This document shows, one piece after another, positions 42,600 through 52,851 of a DNA stretch of 57,670 bases (position 1 is the stretch's first letter; each line of letters starts with the position of its first letter). A program made the position numbers and the translations under genes. The notes under the pieces were generated by a model, which was given only the letters and a program-made list of their open reading frames with translations, searched no databases and was not told the DNA's origin. The DNA is from Metamycoplasma spumans ATCC 19526 (lineage in GTDB: Bacteria > Bacillota_I > Bacilli_A > Mycoplasmatales > Metamycoplasmataceae), in assembly GCA_000620005.1 (NCBI GenBank), contig JHVF01000004.1, positions 1 through 57,670 on the forward strand, given 5' to 3'.

Positions 42600-43589
42600 A
42601 TGTCTGAAAAAATCGCAATTTTAGGAAGCGGAGCAATGGGAACGGCCTGCGCAACAGTTTTAGCAGATAATCAGCATAATTTAAAAGTTTATGGCATTGA
42701 TTTAATTGAATTAAGTGACTTAGAGCAAGGCAAAAATGTTAAATATTTTTCAGAAGAATTAAACATTCCCAAACTTAAAACAACAACCGACTTAGATGAG
42801 GCAATAGATGACGTTAAATATATTTTATTTGCCATTCCAACTAAATTTATTCCATCAGTATTTGAATTGGTCACATCTAAAGTAAAAAATAAGGTAATTA
42901 TTATTAATGTGTCTAAAGGCTTCTGACCTGATAGTAATTTATCAGTTCATGAAAAAATGGAAGAACTTACAAAACTTAATAAAAATATTGAAGGTATTGT
43001 TTCAATTATTGGCCCATCATTTGCTATCGATATGGTCAAAAGAAATATCACACTAGTTGATGCAGTATCTAACAATATTGAACTAGCTAAAAAAGTTCAA
43101 TATCTATTTTCTAATGAATATTTTAGAGTTTATACTCAAAATGATGTTAAGGGCGCTGAAGCAGGTTCAATTTTTAAAAATATGATTGCAATAGCTTCGG
43201 GAATGCTTGAAGGTCTGGGTTACTCATCAAATACTCAAGCCGCCTTATTAACAAAAGCAATGAACGAAATTAAACAATATACAGAATATATTGGCGGTAA
43301 TAAAGAAACCATTTACGGTTTAACAGGTTTAGGAGATTTAATACTTACTGCTTTATCTGACAAATCGCGCAATTATACTTTTGGAAAAAATTATTTCAAT
43401 AAAGACTTTGATTCAGAAAGAATGACAATTGAAGGTTTAAAATCTATCGACATAATTTATAATTTATATATTAAAGATCAAATATTGGAATTACCTATTA
43501 TTGAATCTTTATATAAAATTATTTATTTAAAAAACGACGCTAAGCAAGTTATTAATAATTTAATGGCTCGTCCTTTAAAATCAGAATAA
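42600..43589 (+). CDS. gpsA: Glycerol-3-phosphate dehydrogenase [NAD(P)+]
   Basis: 329 aa. Makes sn-glycerol-3-phosphate for phospholipids from dihydroxyacetone phosphate. The N-terminal Rossmann loop is 'ILGSGAMGTA'; 'VSKGFW' (TGA-Trp), 'GPSFA' and the catalytic 'VKGAEAGSIFKNMIAI' helix (Lys) are present, as is 'GLTGLGDL'. The start is two bases past the der stop, with GAGGAG inside the end of der as RBS. Third gene of the cmk-der-gpsA-hup run. Confidence 0.94.
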
Positions 43590-43616
43590 TAAGAATAAAA
43601 AAAGAGAGGTATAAAT

Positions 43617-43904
43617 ATGAATAAAAAAGAATTAATCGCCCAAGTAAGTGAAAACACGGGATTTCCACAAGCTTCAGTAGAATCTACATTTGAAGAAATC
43701 ATAAATGTAATATCGCAACAAATCAGCAACGGTGAAAATGTTATGATTACTGGATTAGGAACGTTTTCTTCAAAAATCGTCAAAGCCAGAACCAAAACAA
43801 ATAACATTACTAAAGAAACCATTGATGTTTCAGAAAAATTAGACCCAAGATTTAAATTTTCTGCTACATATAAAAATAATTTAAATAAAAATTTTTCTAA
43901 GTAA
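43617..43904 (+). CDS. hup: HU-family DNA-binding protein
   Basis: 95 aa, the normal HU length. The N-terminal 'MNKKELIAQVSENTG' helix pair and 'ITGLGTF' turn are typical; the DNA-clasping arm carries the basic segment about residues 55-65 but lacks the usual 'GRNP' exactly, reading 'ARTKTNN'. HU bends and compacts DNA. AGAGAGG precedes the ATG. Its stop codon directly abuts the stop codon of the convergent recU gene. Confidence 0.9.
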   Translation: MNKKELIAQVSENTGFPQASVESTFEEIINVISQQISNGENVMITGLGTFSSKIVKARTKTNNITKETIDVSEKLDPRFKFSATYKNNLNKNFSK

Positions 43905-44405
43905 TTAGATTTTAAAACAATAATCAATAAAATCTAATATACCAGGAAATGTTAAAGATAAAATAACGCCGTTTCGCTTGCAAAGATCATGCGAGAGCGT
44001 TTTTTTATTTTTAATAATTTCAATAAGTCTTCTATGTCCAATCATAATAAACTCGTTTTGAATTTTAAAATAAATTATTCAAAAAGCAAAACCGCCAAAA
44101 TATTCAACCTGATTCAAATATTCGATTTGATGCTGTTTAATATTTTTTAAAACAAAGTTATTTTCTTCAGTACTTTTTGCTTCAAAGGCAATGAACTTCC
44201 CTTGATAAATTCCATAATAATCAACTGTGCTTTTAGACTTAATTGAAGCATCTTTTAAAACTAGTTTATTATTTTTTAGATCAACTCCTTTAAATTTAAC
44301 ATCAAGATTTTTTTTATGAATTAATGCAATTTTGTTCAATAGATAAAAATGATTAGTTGCATTAATAATTGACTCTAATAACATTCCTTTATTTTTATTT
44401 TCCAT
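43905..44405 (-). CDS. recU: Holliday junction resolvase RecU
   Basis: 166 aa, the usual size in mycoplasmas. RecU cuts four-way junctions during recombination. The N-terminal 'GMLLESIINATNHFY' helix and the nuclease core 'STVDYYGIYQGKFIAFEAKST' elements (Asp, Glu, Lys) are present, with 'QIEYL' following. One TGA is Trp. The gene is convergent with hup with no base between the two stop codons. Its last third contains the hup terminator in antisense. Confidence 0.92.
43964..44008 (+). terminator. hup terminator located inside the recU coding region
   Basis: AACGC (43964-43968) pairs with GCGTT, with an inner CGC/GCG stem, followed by seven T. The T-run is on the plus strand, so it stops hup transcripts about 60 bases after the stop codon while being part of recU. 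Confidence 0.65.
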
Positions 44406-44449
44406 ATTTATATTTAAACACTAAAATGTGACTTTGATTTCGCTATTTT

Positions 44450-44477
44450 TTCGCAAAATAAAACGAGCATTGCTCGT
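44450..44477 (-). terminator. Terminator of the lipoprotein operon
   Basis: Minus strand: ACGAGC-AAT-GCTCGT followed by TTTATTTT. It starts three bases after the stop codon of the last lipoprotein gene. Confidence 0.75.
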
Positions 44478-44479
44478 TA

Positions 44480-45268
44480 TTATTCAAGTAAAGAAGACAT
44501 GTGATAATCTTTGTCTTTATAATCTGTTAATGTTTTATAAATTACTAAAAAATTAATATCTAAATTAATGTGGTTTGCATTATCATAAATATTTTCTTTA
44601 GCTTTGTTATATGAAGCTAAAAATTCATCTAATTTATTATTTTTTATATCTTGATTAATAGATTTAATCAATGCATCTAATTCGGTATTCAAATTAAGTA
44701 TTGGGATATTATAACTTTTGAAAAAATTAAACTCAAAGTTTTTGTCATAAATATATTGATTATAATTTTTATCAACTTCTTTTTTGAATTCATCAAGATT
44801 TATGGCTTTAATTTCATAATTTTCTAAAACAAAATTAAGATTAGATAAACTTGAATATAGTTCTTTTAAAATTCAGTTTAACTTTGCTAATTTAAGTGAA
44901 AAATCCTTTATTGTTTTTGATTCAATACTAAAATTTTCATTAAAATAAAGCTCTAAATTATTTTTTAAGTCTTCAATACTTTGTTCTTTTGTTAATTCAA
45001 ACAATCAAGTTGATAAATTATTATATTCTTTGTAAAAAAAGTAATAATCAGCATTAAATAAGCGGTATATTTTTTTTATTTCAATTGCTTTATTAGCAAA
45101 TTTGGAATTAAAATAGTTTACATATTCAGCATCTTGATTTAAAGTTGTTAAACTATTTTCATTTTTATTAATATTGTTATCATTCTTTTCGCATGACAAT
45201 GCAATAACTGGTAATGTAGATAAAAATAAAGAACTTAATGAATATAAAAGTTTTACTTTAATTTTCAT
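44480..45268 (-). CDS. Lipoprotein, third gene of a three-gene surface operon
   Basis: 262 aa with two TGA-Trp codons. The signal ends in a lipobox ALSC (Cys about 26). An aromatic cluster ('YYFFYKEYN...WLFEL') follows at about residues 70-95, then alpha-helical, acidic sequence to the end. Its start overlaps the end of the preceding gene by 11 bases, so the three lipoproteins of this operon are co-translated. Lipoproteins with a Tyr/Phe/Trp cluster near the N-terminus are common in these mycoplasmas; function unknown. Confidence 0.8.
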
Positions 45269-47093
45269 ATTTACCTCTTTTAATTAATTCAAATTCATCT
45301 ATGTCATTGCCTTGATAATTTTTAAATCCCTTTATTTTAATTTCCATATAAAAAGAAGGTTTTTCATTTTCGTTATAAAATTCAATGTCATTATCATCTA
45401 TAAACTTATAAAAATCAAATTTCAATGTAGCTGTTCCATCTTGATTATCTACAATATTCGATAATTCAATTTTCTTAACACCAGTATTTATTTTATCTTT
45501 AACTTCTAAAGCATAAGCTAATAAATAATTATTTAAATATGCTGATATTGTTAATAAAGCTTCATTTTCAATATCTAAATTCTTAACATCAATATTCATT
45601 CTATCTTCTCATAGCTTATAAACATTTTTAAGCGCTCTTTTAACAAGATTTTTAAATGGTTTATTATTATCCATGTCAATAAAATCAAAGAAATCGATTG
45701 AAGTTAATTCCTGTTTTTGACCTTCTCTAAAAACATAGTAATCTTGACTTTGCAAAGTATCAGCAGGTTTATTTTTTAAAGCTATGCCCTTTAAAAAATG
45801 ACCATGATCATCGAAATTTGAACTTAATAAAACATATTTATGTTTCGAATTATCTTTTTTAATTACATTTATATATAGCTTTATTAATTGAGAAGTTTGA
45901 TAATAATTGCTAAACAAAGCACGATCAATTTCATATCTTAAATCTGATTGCTGATTATTATTCGGAATATTCAGATGCAATAAGTTATTCTTAAACTTAT
46001 TTATTAAATAGACTAATCCACGAGAATTTCAATAATCAATTGAATCATAACCTTTAATAAAGTGATTAATACCTTGAGTTATTTTTAAATATTTTAAATC
46101 CTTGAAAAATAGAAATGGATTTTCTACATAATCACTATATAGAGGATATTTTTCATCAAGTCCATCAAGACCAACTCCAAATTTTAAATTTGTTTGGTAA
46201 TTTCTAAAATTATTTATATAAAAGTTCTTATTTTCAAAATATTTTTTATCAACAAATTTATGATTATTTAATTCAATAGATTTTATTTGAAACGAAATAA
46301 AGTGATAAGCTCCATCTTGGTTAAGTAATTGTTTAGAATTAGCTCAATCTATTTCAATATTTTTAATATTTAAATTAAACTTATTCAAATAAACAATTAA
46401 AAACTTTATAAAAATATCACGATAATTTTCATACTTTTCTGACAGCCAAGTTGAAGCTTGAATATAATTATTTTTAAACAATTTTTCTAAAATTGAATAG
46501 TCAGTATTTGATTTAGAATTCCTTAAATTCATTAAACCACTATTATTTTTCATATCTTCAACGAATCTAAAAATAATTGTTTGAAAATCAAAAAAATAAG
46601 GGTTGTTGATACGATAAAAGTCCTTATCAATATTTTTTAAATTCGATAAATAATAAAATCAACCATCGCTATAGTGACCTACTTTTTTAATAACGTCAAA
46701 ATCATATTCTGTAAACAAAGTTTCAATATTATTATCTTCTTTTAGGTTTTGAATTTTGATATTATCATATTGACTAATCACTTGTTCTCAAGATGATTTA
46801 AATTTAAAATCTGGTTTATATTTTTTTTCGCTATTTTCAAATATTAAATATCCATCACTAGTTGCAATGGCATTTTTTAAATATATTTTTTGATTAGACT
46901 TATCGACATAATAAATAAAATTGTCAATATTGTTAAGCGAAGCAATTTGCTGCAAATTTAATTTTGATAAATAACTTTTTCTAACAATACTTTCATCAAT
47001 ATTGGCTTCAGACTCTTGATTTTGAATGCATGATATAGCGGTTGCGGGAATAGAAAAAACTAATGGCGCAAGCCATAAGATTTTTTTAGTCAT
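45258..47093 (-). CDS. Large lipoprotein, second gene of the surface operon
   Basis: 611 aa, continuous only when several TGA are Trp. N-terminus MTKKILWLAPLVFS..., lipobox AISC (Cys about 21). The rest is rich in Tyr, Phe, Asn and Lys, mixed alpha/beta, with no enzyme motif. I choose the ATG at 47093 because it overlaps the previous stop (ATGACTAA) and is preceded by GGAAG; an in-frame GTG nine bases upstream is less likely. Probable surface binding protein, role unknown. Confidence 0.8.
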
Positions 47094-47661
47094 TACTATC
47101 ACTTCCAGGAAGATCTAAATAAACAAACTTATCTCCTTCGGTTTGTTTGCCATCAAGACATTTAATTTTAAAATAATAAAAAAGGTTTCTAGTTTCGGCA
47201 TTGTATCCAAAATAACAATGAAATTCATGGTTATTTTCAAAATAGAATAAATTTGGAATATGAATATTCAAATACTCACTAAAACCATCTTTATTAACCG
47301 TATAAGCATCAAATGCAGGACGTTCTAAATGATCGCGATTATCATTAAATCAATCTTTTTGAATTTTTTCTCACAATTTCAAAATATATTCATCTCTTTC
47401 TATTTTAGAAAGTGATTCATATTCTTTTTTAGCTTTGTCAGTAAGACTAAAAGTTGATTCTTGAATAACCTCTGCAACACGAGCTTTCAATTCTTCTCCT
47501 ATTAAACCTCGATCAATTGAATTTATAGTTGGCAATGAATTTTCGGAAACTATATTTTTATCACTATCTTGTTTTTCTTTAACTGAGCAACTAATAGCAA
47601 TAATTGGCATAGTAATTGATATAGAAGACAAAGCAACTAATATATTTTTTTTGATTTTCAT
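47086..47661 (-). CDS. Lipoprotein, first gene of the surface operon
   Basis: 191 aa with two TGA-Trp codons. Lipobox AISC (Cys about 25) after a standard signal. The mature protein has an acidic linker and then a compact region with 'FHCYFGYN' and 'YYFKIKCLDG' strands; the two Cys could form a pair. GGAGAG lies before the ATG. It is followed by two further lipoproteins with overlapping ends. Function unknown. Confidence 0.8.
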
Positions 47662-47843
47662 ATTTCTCTCTCCAATATATAAACATATATTAATAATTTT
47701 AATATTTATTTTTTAATTATTAAATTTATTGCAAAAAAATTAATTATCTGCATCAAAAAATAAATAATTAGAAAAATTACATTAAAATAATAATAAGTAT
47801 AAATTTTATACAAAGATTTAAATTAAACAAAATAGGAGAATAA

Positions 47844-49478
47844 ATGGACAAAAAAAGCATATTAAAAGTTAGTCTAATTACAGCTGGAGCTTTAGTAATT
47901 CCAACTGCATTAGCCGTTGGTATTGGTGTTGGTTATGCTACAGCATCACCTAAACCAGCCGAATATGAAAGCATGGAATCATATAAAGTATTTAATGACT
48001 TTATTCAAAAAACACGTGCAAGACTAGCGTCTAACTCATTCAGTTTCAAAGAAGAATCATTAGTTACTGAAAAAACAACAGTAAAAAATAGAAAGAATCA
48101 AGATGTACCAGTTACATATTACTATGGTATTAAACTACCAGAAGGCAAAAAATTAACAAGCGAAGTTCTACAACCTAAATACCCATTATCAGATAATGAA
48201 GATTTAAAAGATGAAGATTTAATTTTAGGAAGCTATAGAGCATACGAAGTAATCAAACAAAAAGTTAAAGACTTAGGATATGAAAACAACGACCCACAAT
48301 TTATAACATATCCTACACAAAATATTAGATCAACAACTGATGGAGAATTTTCAGAAGCTACAGATACAGAAATTACCCCACTTGGTAAAAAATCAATAAC
48401 CACATTTAAAGAAGCTGGTGAATTTGAACCAACAGTTAAACAAATGACAGAAAATCTTAAAAAAGACGGTTTCATTACACAAGGTTTTCTATTCAGTACA
48501 TCTAAAACAAACGCAAACAATATTGGAAATAACTTAATTGTTACAATTAACCCAACAAATGCTGCTAAATCAACAGCTAAAGATTTTTATCTTGTATCAC
48601 ACTATGACTCAACAAATACAACAGGTCCTAAAGGATTATCATGAGGTGCAACAGATAACGCAAGTGGTGTTTCTGTAAGTTTAAGAATATTAGAACACTA
48701 TGCAAAACCAGAAAACAGAGAAACACTCGGTGTTAGATTACACGTTATGTTTGTTGATGGTGAAGAATTAGGAAAATTAGGTTCTGAAGCATTCGTTAAA
48801 CAATTCTTAACTTCAAAACAAGAAAATAGTAACGAAACAAATGAAATGTTAAAAAATTCAATCGGTATGATTAACATGGATACAGTTGCCGGTGGAGACA
48901 GAATGTACATTCACTCACCAGATTCATCAAATGCAGCAAAAGGAAATGTTTCAACAATTATTCGTGACCAAATTAATGCAGTTTCAAGAATCAGAAGTAT
49001 TAATTTAAATGACATCACACAAGAATTAGAAATTCACCCAATGTTCACTCACGATGAATTTAAGCCAGGAGAAACAGGAGATTGATCAGACCACGCTCCA
49101 TTCTATTTAAAAGCTAAAATCCCTGCAGCGTATATTTAATCAACTAACTTCTCATTAAAATCACACAGTGGTAAATACGATGGGTATGCACAAACCGATA
49201 ACCCTAAAGCTTGAGTTTTAAAAGACGGTAGCACAGTTGAATTAATACCAAGACAACTAAATGGCGGAGTAATCACATTAAAAGATTTCCCTGGTGAAAG
49301 AAAAACATACGCTATCGGTGGAGATATTTGACACTCAGATTTAGATACTCCTAAATGAGTAAACGAAAATGTAGGAACTACCTTCTATAGACAATTAGAC
49401 ACAGTATTTGAAACATTAAAAGCTTACTTTACATCAATGTATCAAATTGAAAAAAATGAATTTAAATACTTTATTTAA
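47844..49478 (+). pseudogene. M28 metallo-aminopeptidase interrupted by an internal TAA
   Basis: Read through one TAA at 49137-49139 (codon 432) the gene is 544 codons. An N-terminal membrane span (residues 8-33) without lipobox exports it. M28 zinc ligands are all there: 'SHYDST' (His253, Asp255), 'TDNASG', 'DGEELG', 'NMDTVAGGD' and 'DWSDHAPF'. The stop falls just after the last ligand; about 112 well-preserved in-frame codons follow ('LKSHSGKYDGYAQ...' to 49478), with TGA still used as Trp. A single base change (CAA, GAA or AAA to TAA) would explain it. The shortened product of 431 aa might keep the metal site but loses the end of the domain. Confidence 0.85.
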
Positions 49479-49484
49479 TAAACA

Positions 49485-49517
49485 AAAAAATTGGCTTTAA
49501 TACGCCAATTTTTTTTA
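49485..49517 (+). terminator. Terminator of the M28 peptidase gene
   Basis: ATTGGC-(8)-GCCAAT stem extended by A/T pairs, followed by eight T. It lies seven bases after the second stop, which shows the transcription unit was built for the full-length gene. Confidence 0.85.
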
Positions 49518-49745
49518 ATATCAAAATGGTATAGAATTACAAATTCTATTACGGCTTAATAACTATCCATATTTAAATTTTTAACTTAAATTAAGCGATA
49601 AATTAAAAAATATCAAGATTAAAACAACAATAAAGAATGTCGATAATATTAATAAATACTAATACAAATTTAAAATGTTATTATAATTTTGTCAATTTAC
49701 CTACATATGAAAATTTAAAGCTAGTATAGTATAAACAATGCTAAT
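49518..49745. other. Short intergenic stretch, no gene
   Basis: No credible frame. Bounded by two terminator hairpins, between convergent genes. Confidence 0.5.
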
Positions 49746-49776
49746 AAAAAATCTGGAGCTTAATATCCAGATTTTT
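49746..49776. terminator. Bidirectional terminator of the small membrane-protein operon
   Basis: Perfect 10-bp stem AAAAATCTGG/CCAGATTTTT around an 11-base loop. It lies 60 bases past the end of the leftward frameshifted gene. Confidence 0.8.
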
Positions 49777-49835
49777 CAATATATAAAATCAATATATTTT
49801 GTTGACTATTTGTCTTTACTGATGTCGTAAATTTC

Positions 49836-50212
49836 TTAAGCTAACTTTTGAATTTTAATTGATTTAGGGTCGGCTAAATAAGACTCTTTTAAATTCTGTA
49901 AGTTATTTAATTTAAGATTATTTTCTTCTTTATTAGTCTTAAAGTCAAAGAATATTAAAATTGATTGAATAAATACGATAACTGAAGATAAAATAGCAAT
50001 CATTAAAAAATTGTTTTTAAAGTTTTGTCTTCATTTCATCTAATTGCAAATAAGTTTAAGATAATTTGAAGTGATGAAACTACCATGATAATTAGACCAA
50101 TGACAATATAAATAAGACGAGAGATTATGTGTTTTTTTCAATATTTTTTGCAAATTTTACGATGCTTTGCTACTAATTGCAGATCTTTTTTGTTTGCTTT
50201 TTTTCTCGGCAT
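49836..50212 (-). pseudogene. Frameshifted two-TM protein, third gene of a paired-TM operon
   Basis: The ATG at 50212 has a good GGAGG and opens a 69-codon frame (to 50003) with one membrane span. At a run of six T on the minus strand (50010-50005) the frame breaks; one extra T restores a frame that continues through a second span ('MIAILSSVIVFIQSIL') to a TAA at 49836. The full protein would be about 125 aa, with the same plan as its two upstream neighbours: basic N-terminus, two TM spans, cytoplasmic tail. It may be a pseudogene, a phase-variable gene or a sequencing error in the homopolymer. Confidence 0.6.
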
Positions 50213-50681
50213 AAACAATTCCTCCGTAATCTAAATTTGATATCACAGACACTTTTTTATAAAGTTGTAAATCTCTGGTTTTATAGTGATAGACACCTAA
50301 TTTTTCATTGTGTAAAAATAGTTCTATGGCAATTTTTTGAATTCTTGATTGATATTTTAAAATTCGTTTTCTCATTGTAAAAAATGAAATCACACTAGTA
50401 AAAAATGTTGTACCAGCAGTGATGGCTGTTGTTATTAATAAATAAGTTTGTCATGAATCTTCACCAAATGCTTTAAAGTTATAATAAAGTTGAATTGAGC
50501 TCATTATTGACAGAATAACAGTAACGATAAATATTAATAAATTTAAAGTTACATAAATTCAGACTCAAAGTCGAGTTTTTATAATCAAATTTTTATAATA
50601 GCTTTTTACAAACTTAACTAAACTAGAATCCTCAGATTTATGTTTAGTTAAGGTTTTTTTATTAACAGATTTAGTTGTCAT
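50157..50681 (-). CDS. Two-TM DUF4231-like membrane protein
   Basis: 174 aa, with three TGA-Trp codons in the first half. Two membrane spans (about 48-70 and 90-112) lie between a Lys-rich N-terminus and a cytoplasmic tail with conserved 'HNEKLGVYHYKTRD'. The layout resembles the DUF4231/SLATT type of two-helix proteins, some of which act as effectors in nucleotide-signal defence; assignment by layout only. Its start overlaps the end of the upstream gene by 11 bases, and the downstream frameshifted gene starts inside it. Confidence 0.7.
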
Positions 50682-51198
50682 CTTTTTCACCTTTTAGTGA
50701 TTTTAGTATAACATCTTTAAGCTTCTGCTTTGGCTTATAGTTTTTCATTAATTCAACTTGTTCAACATTTTTTATATAATCCTTAGTCGTAAACTTATCA
50801 TCATTTACATAAATCTTTTCTAAATAATCTATTGACTTATAAATTCGCTTGTAAATAGATGTTTTAGCAAAAATTTTGTAAATAGACTGTGTAATAACCA
50901 TCATGAATAAAAATATAGTAAAAAATGCCACTATAATTGAAATTACAATCGATCTGGCTAGCTTACTATTTGGATTACTATTAATTTCTGAATCATATTT
51001 AATTTTGCCTAAATATAGCGCATAACCTGCCAAGGCAATGATTGCTAAGTTGAAAATAATAATTAGGATTCCAAATATTATTTGGAAAAATGTAATTATT
51101 GAATTACGTTTTTTTATCTTATTAATTTCTTGATCAAAATATGAAATCAGATTTTCATTTACTTGATGTCTTTTATCTACTTTTTTATTGTCATTCAT
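50671..51198 (-). CDS. Two-TM DUF4231-like membrane protein, first gene of the operon
   Basis: 175 aa. Cytoplasmic N-terminal helix (1-33), TM at about 35-65, loop, TM at about 83-108, then a basic tail. Same organisation as the next gene, and the two overlap by 11 bases, suggesting a hetero-oligomer in the membrane. No catalytic residues. Function unknown. Confidence 0.75.
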   Translation of the reverse strand: MNDNKKVDKRHQVNENLISYFDQEINKIKKRNSIITFFQIIFGILIIIFNLAIIALAGYALYLGKIKYDSEINSNPNSKLARSIVISIIVAFFTIFLFMMVITQSIYKIFAKTSIYKRIYKSIDYLEKIYVNDDKFTTKDYIKNVEQVELMKNYKPKQKLKDVILKSLKGEKDDN

Positions 51199-51336
51199 GA
51201 TTAATTAATTATAAATTAATAAGTATAAAAATAAAGCAAATTATTAGCTCTTAATAATAAAAATTTATTTGATTTATTAATAAAAATCAATTATTTATAT
51301 AATTAATAAGTAAAATTCAAATTCAAAGGAGAGATT

Positions 51337-51816
51337 ATGAAAATTAAAGATATATATATTGCTGGCGGATGCTTCTGAGGCGTTCAATGATATCTAAAAA
51401 AAATTAATGGTGTTTTAGATACAAAAGTTGGTTATGCTAATTCAAATATTGAAAACCCAAGCTATGAACAAGTTAAAACTTCTTTAACAAACGCCGTTGA
51501 AACTGTATATGTTAAATATGATGCCGACATTGTTTCATTAGATTATTTAATCAAAATGCTATTTAAAGTAGTTGATCCAACATCATTAAATTTCCAAGCA
51601 GAAGATTTTGGATCGCAATATCGCAATGGTATTTATTACACAGATAATGAAGATTATCAAGCTATCACCAAATCTTTATCAGACGTTGCCAAAAACTATG
51701 ATAAACCAATCGTAACTGAAAATTTAGCCTTACAAAATTTCTTTTTAGCAGAAGAATATCACCAAGATTATTTAGACAAAAATCCTAATGGATATTGCCA
51801 TATTAAAGGTCATTAA
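51337..51816 (+). CDS. msrA: Peptide methionine sulfoxide reductase A
   Basis: 159 aa. Reduces Met-S-sulfoxide in proteins after oxidative damage. The active site 'AGGCFWGVQW' (catalytic Cys12; Trp codons are TGA) is at the N-terminus, and 'GYAN', 'FGSQYRNGIYY' and 'AEEYHQDYL' are conserved. AAAGGAGAG precedes the ATG. Single gene with its own terminator. MsrB is not adjacent. Confidence 0.95.
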
Positions 51817-51830
51817 AAATATTTTTTAAT

Positions 51831-51862
51831 ACCTGTTCGCAAAAAAAACGAACAGGTTTTTT
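51831..51862 (+). terminator. Terminator of msrA
   Basis: ACCTGTTCG/CGAACAGGT stem with an A-rich loop, followed by six T. Confidence 0.9.
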
Positions 51863-52036
51863 ATTTTAAAGATCAAGGATTTGAATATAAATAAATAGTT
51901 ATATTATTGAACATAATGGCATTATTTATTTACGAATACGTGTAGTTTGAGTATTTTTTTTCAATTAATTTTTAAAATTAGAATACTAAAAGAACAGTTT
52001 AGCTTTTATTAAGAGCTATTTAGATAATTAAAAAAA

Positions 52037-52066
52037 TATATTCAGAAAAAATCTCTGAATATATTT
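52037..52066. terminator. Terminator after the dCMP deaminase gene
   Basis: TATATTCAGA/TCTGAATATA stem with T-rich flank on both strands. It lies 17 bases past the deaminase stop on the minus strand. Confidence 0.75.
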
Positions 52067-52082
52067 TTAAATATAGAGTCCT

Positions 52083-52628
52083 TTATTTAATTTTAAAATC
52101 AATATCAAAATCGTTTTCAATTTGTTTACATTCAATACCATAAGCTTTGAAAATCTTTTCAGAAGCTAAAAAATCTTCAGAATCAGGTTTATATCCAATT
52201 GCATAATATACCCGTGATATTTTTGATTGAACAATCATTTTAGCACAGTTATAGCAAGGTGAATGAGTTACATAAATAGCTGAGTTTGGTTCAATTTTTG
52301 AACTGGTTAGGTTAGCATTGATTATTGCATTAGCTTCAGCATGAACAACGTAAGTGTATTTTGAATTTATAATGTCGCCTGATGAATGTGGTCTATCTCA
52401 GGTAAATAATTCATCGTTATTAACTTCAAAATTGTTATATGAAGTTGGCATACCATTGTATCCTAATGAAATAACATAATTAGTTGGGCTAACGATGCAA
52501 GCGCCAACTTTGGTGGTTGGATCTTTTGAACGCGTCGCTGATAATTTAGCCAATGACATAAAATAAATATCTCATTTGATATTGTCTTTATTTTGATCAA
52601 AAATAATTTTTTTAGTTTGTAAGTTCAT
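52083..52628 (-). CDS. dCMP deaminase-like protein
   Basis: 181 aa with two TGA-Trp codons. Converts dCMP to dUMP, the precursor of dTMP. The zinc site is complete: 'VVHAEANAI' (His, catalytic Glu) and 'SPCYNCAKM' (two Cys). The N-terminal '[23 protein letters not shown]' region is typical of this family. A TAGAAT box lies seven bases before the ATG, so the mRNA may be leaderless; a structured leader or small RNA with its own terminator is just upstream. Confidence 0.92.
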
Positions 52629-52644
52629 AGTAATATTCTACCAT

Positions 52645-52750
52645 AAAAACGAAAAGGAGCCCCGCAGGTCTCCAATTCTATTATTCAGAGAAATAAGCAT
52701 ACGCTCGGATAAGATATTAACTATGTTAATCCAATTCATCGAATTGAACT
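52645..52750 (-). ncRNA. Putative small RNA or attenuator leader upstream of the dCMP deaminase gene
   Basis: On the minus strand a -10 element TAAAAT (52762-52757) is followed by about 105 bases with strong pairing potential and then a GGAGACC/GGGCTCC hairpin with a broken T-run (52673-52645). The motif GAATTGGA occurs twice (52737-52730 and 52678-52671), and an upstream CAATTC (52746-52741) can pair with either copy; pairing with the second would disturb the terminator stem. No tRNA, SRP, RNase P or tmRNA signature is visible. Unidentified. Confidence 0.4.
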
Positions 52751-52822
52751 GATAATATTTTAACATATTTTTTTATAATGATGTAAATTTTAAGATAAAT
52801 TGGTCGGTTTTTAAAATAAAAA

Positions 52823-52846
52823 AAGCGAATTTTAACTAATTCGCTT
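52823..52846 (-). terminator. Terminator of hsdS-hsdR
   Basis: Minus strand AAGCGAATT-(6)-AATTCGCTT followed by a run of T. It starts six bases after the hsdR stop. Confidence 0.85.
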
Positions 52847-52851
52847 AAATT

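Noticed and set aside
52645-52750. Purine riboswitch, SRP RNA, tmRNA or 6S RNA
   Set aside because: The diagnostic core sequences of the first three are absent. For 6S RNA the length (about 105 bases) and the lack of an end-to-end long hairpin do not fit. Left as unidentified.
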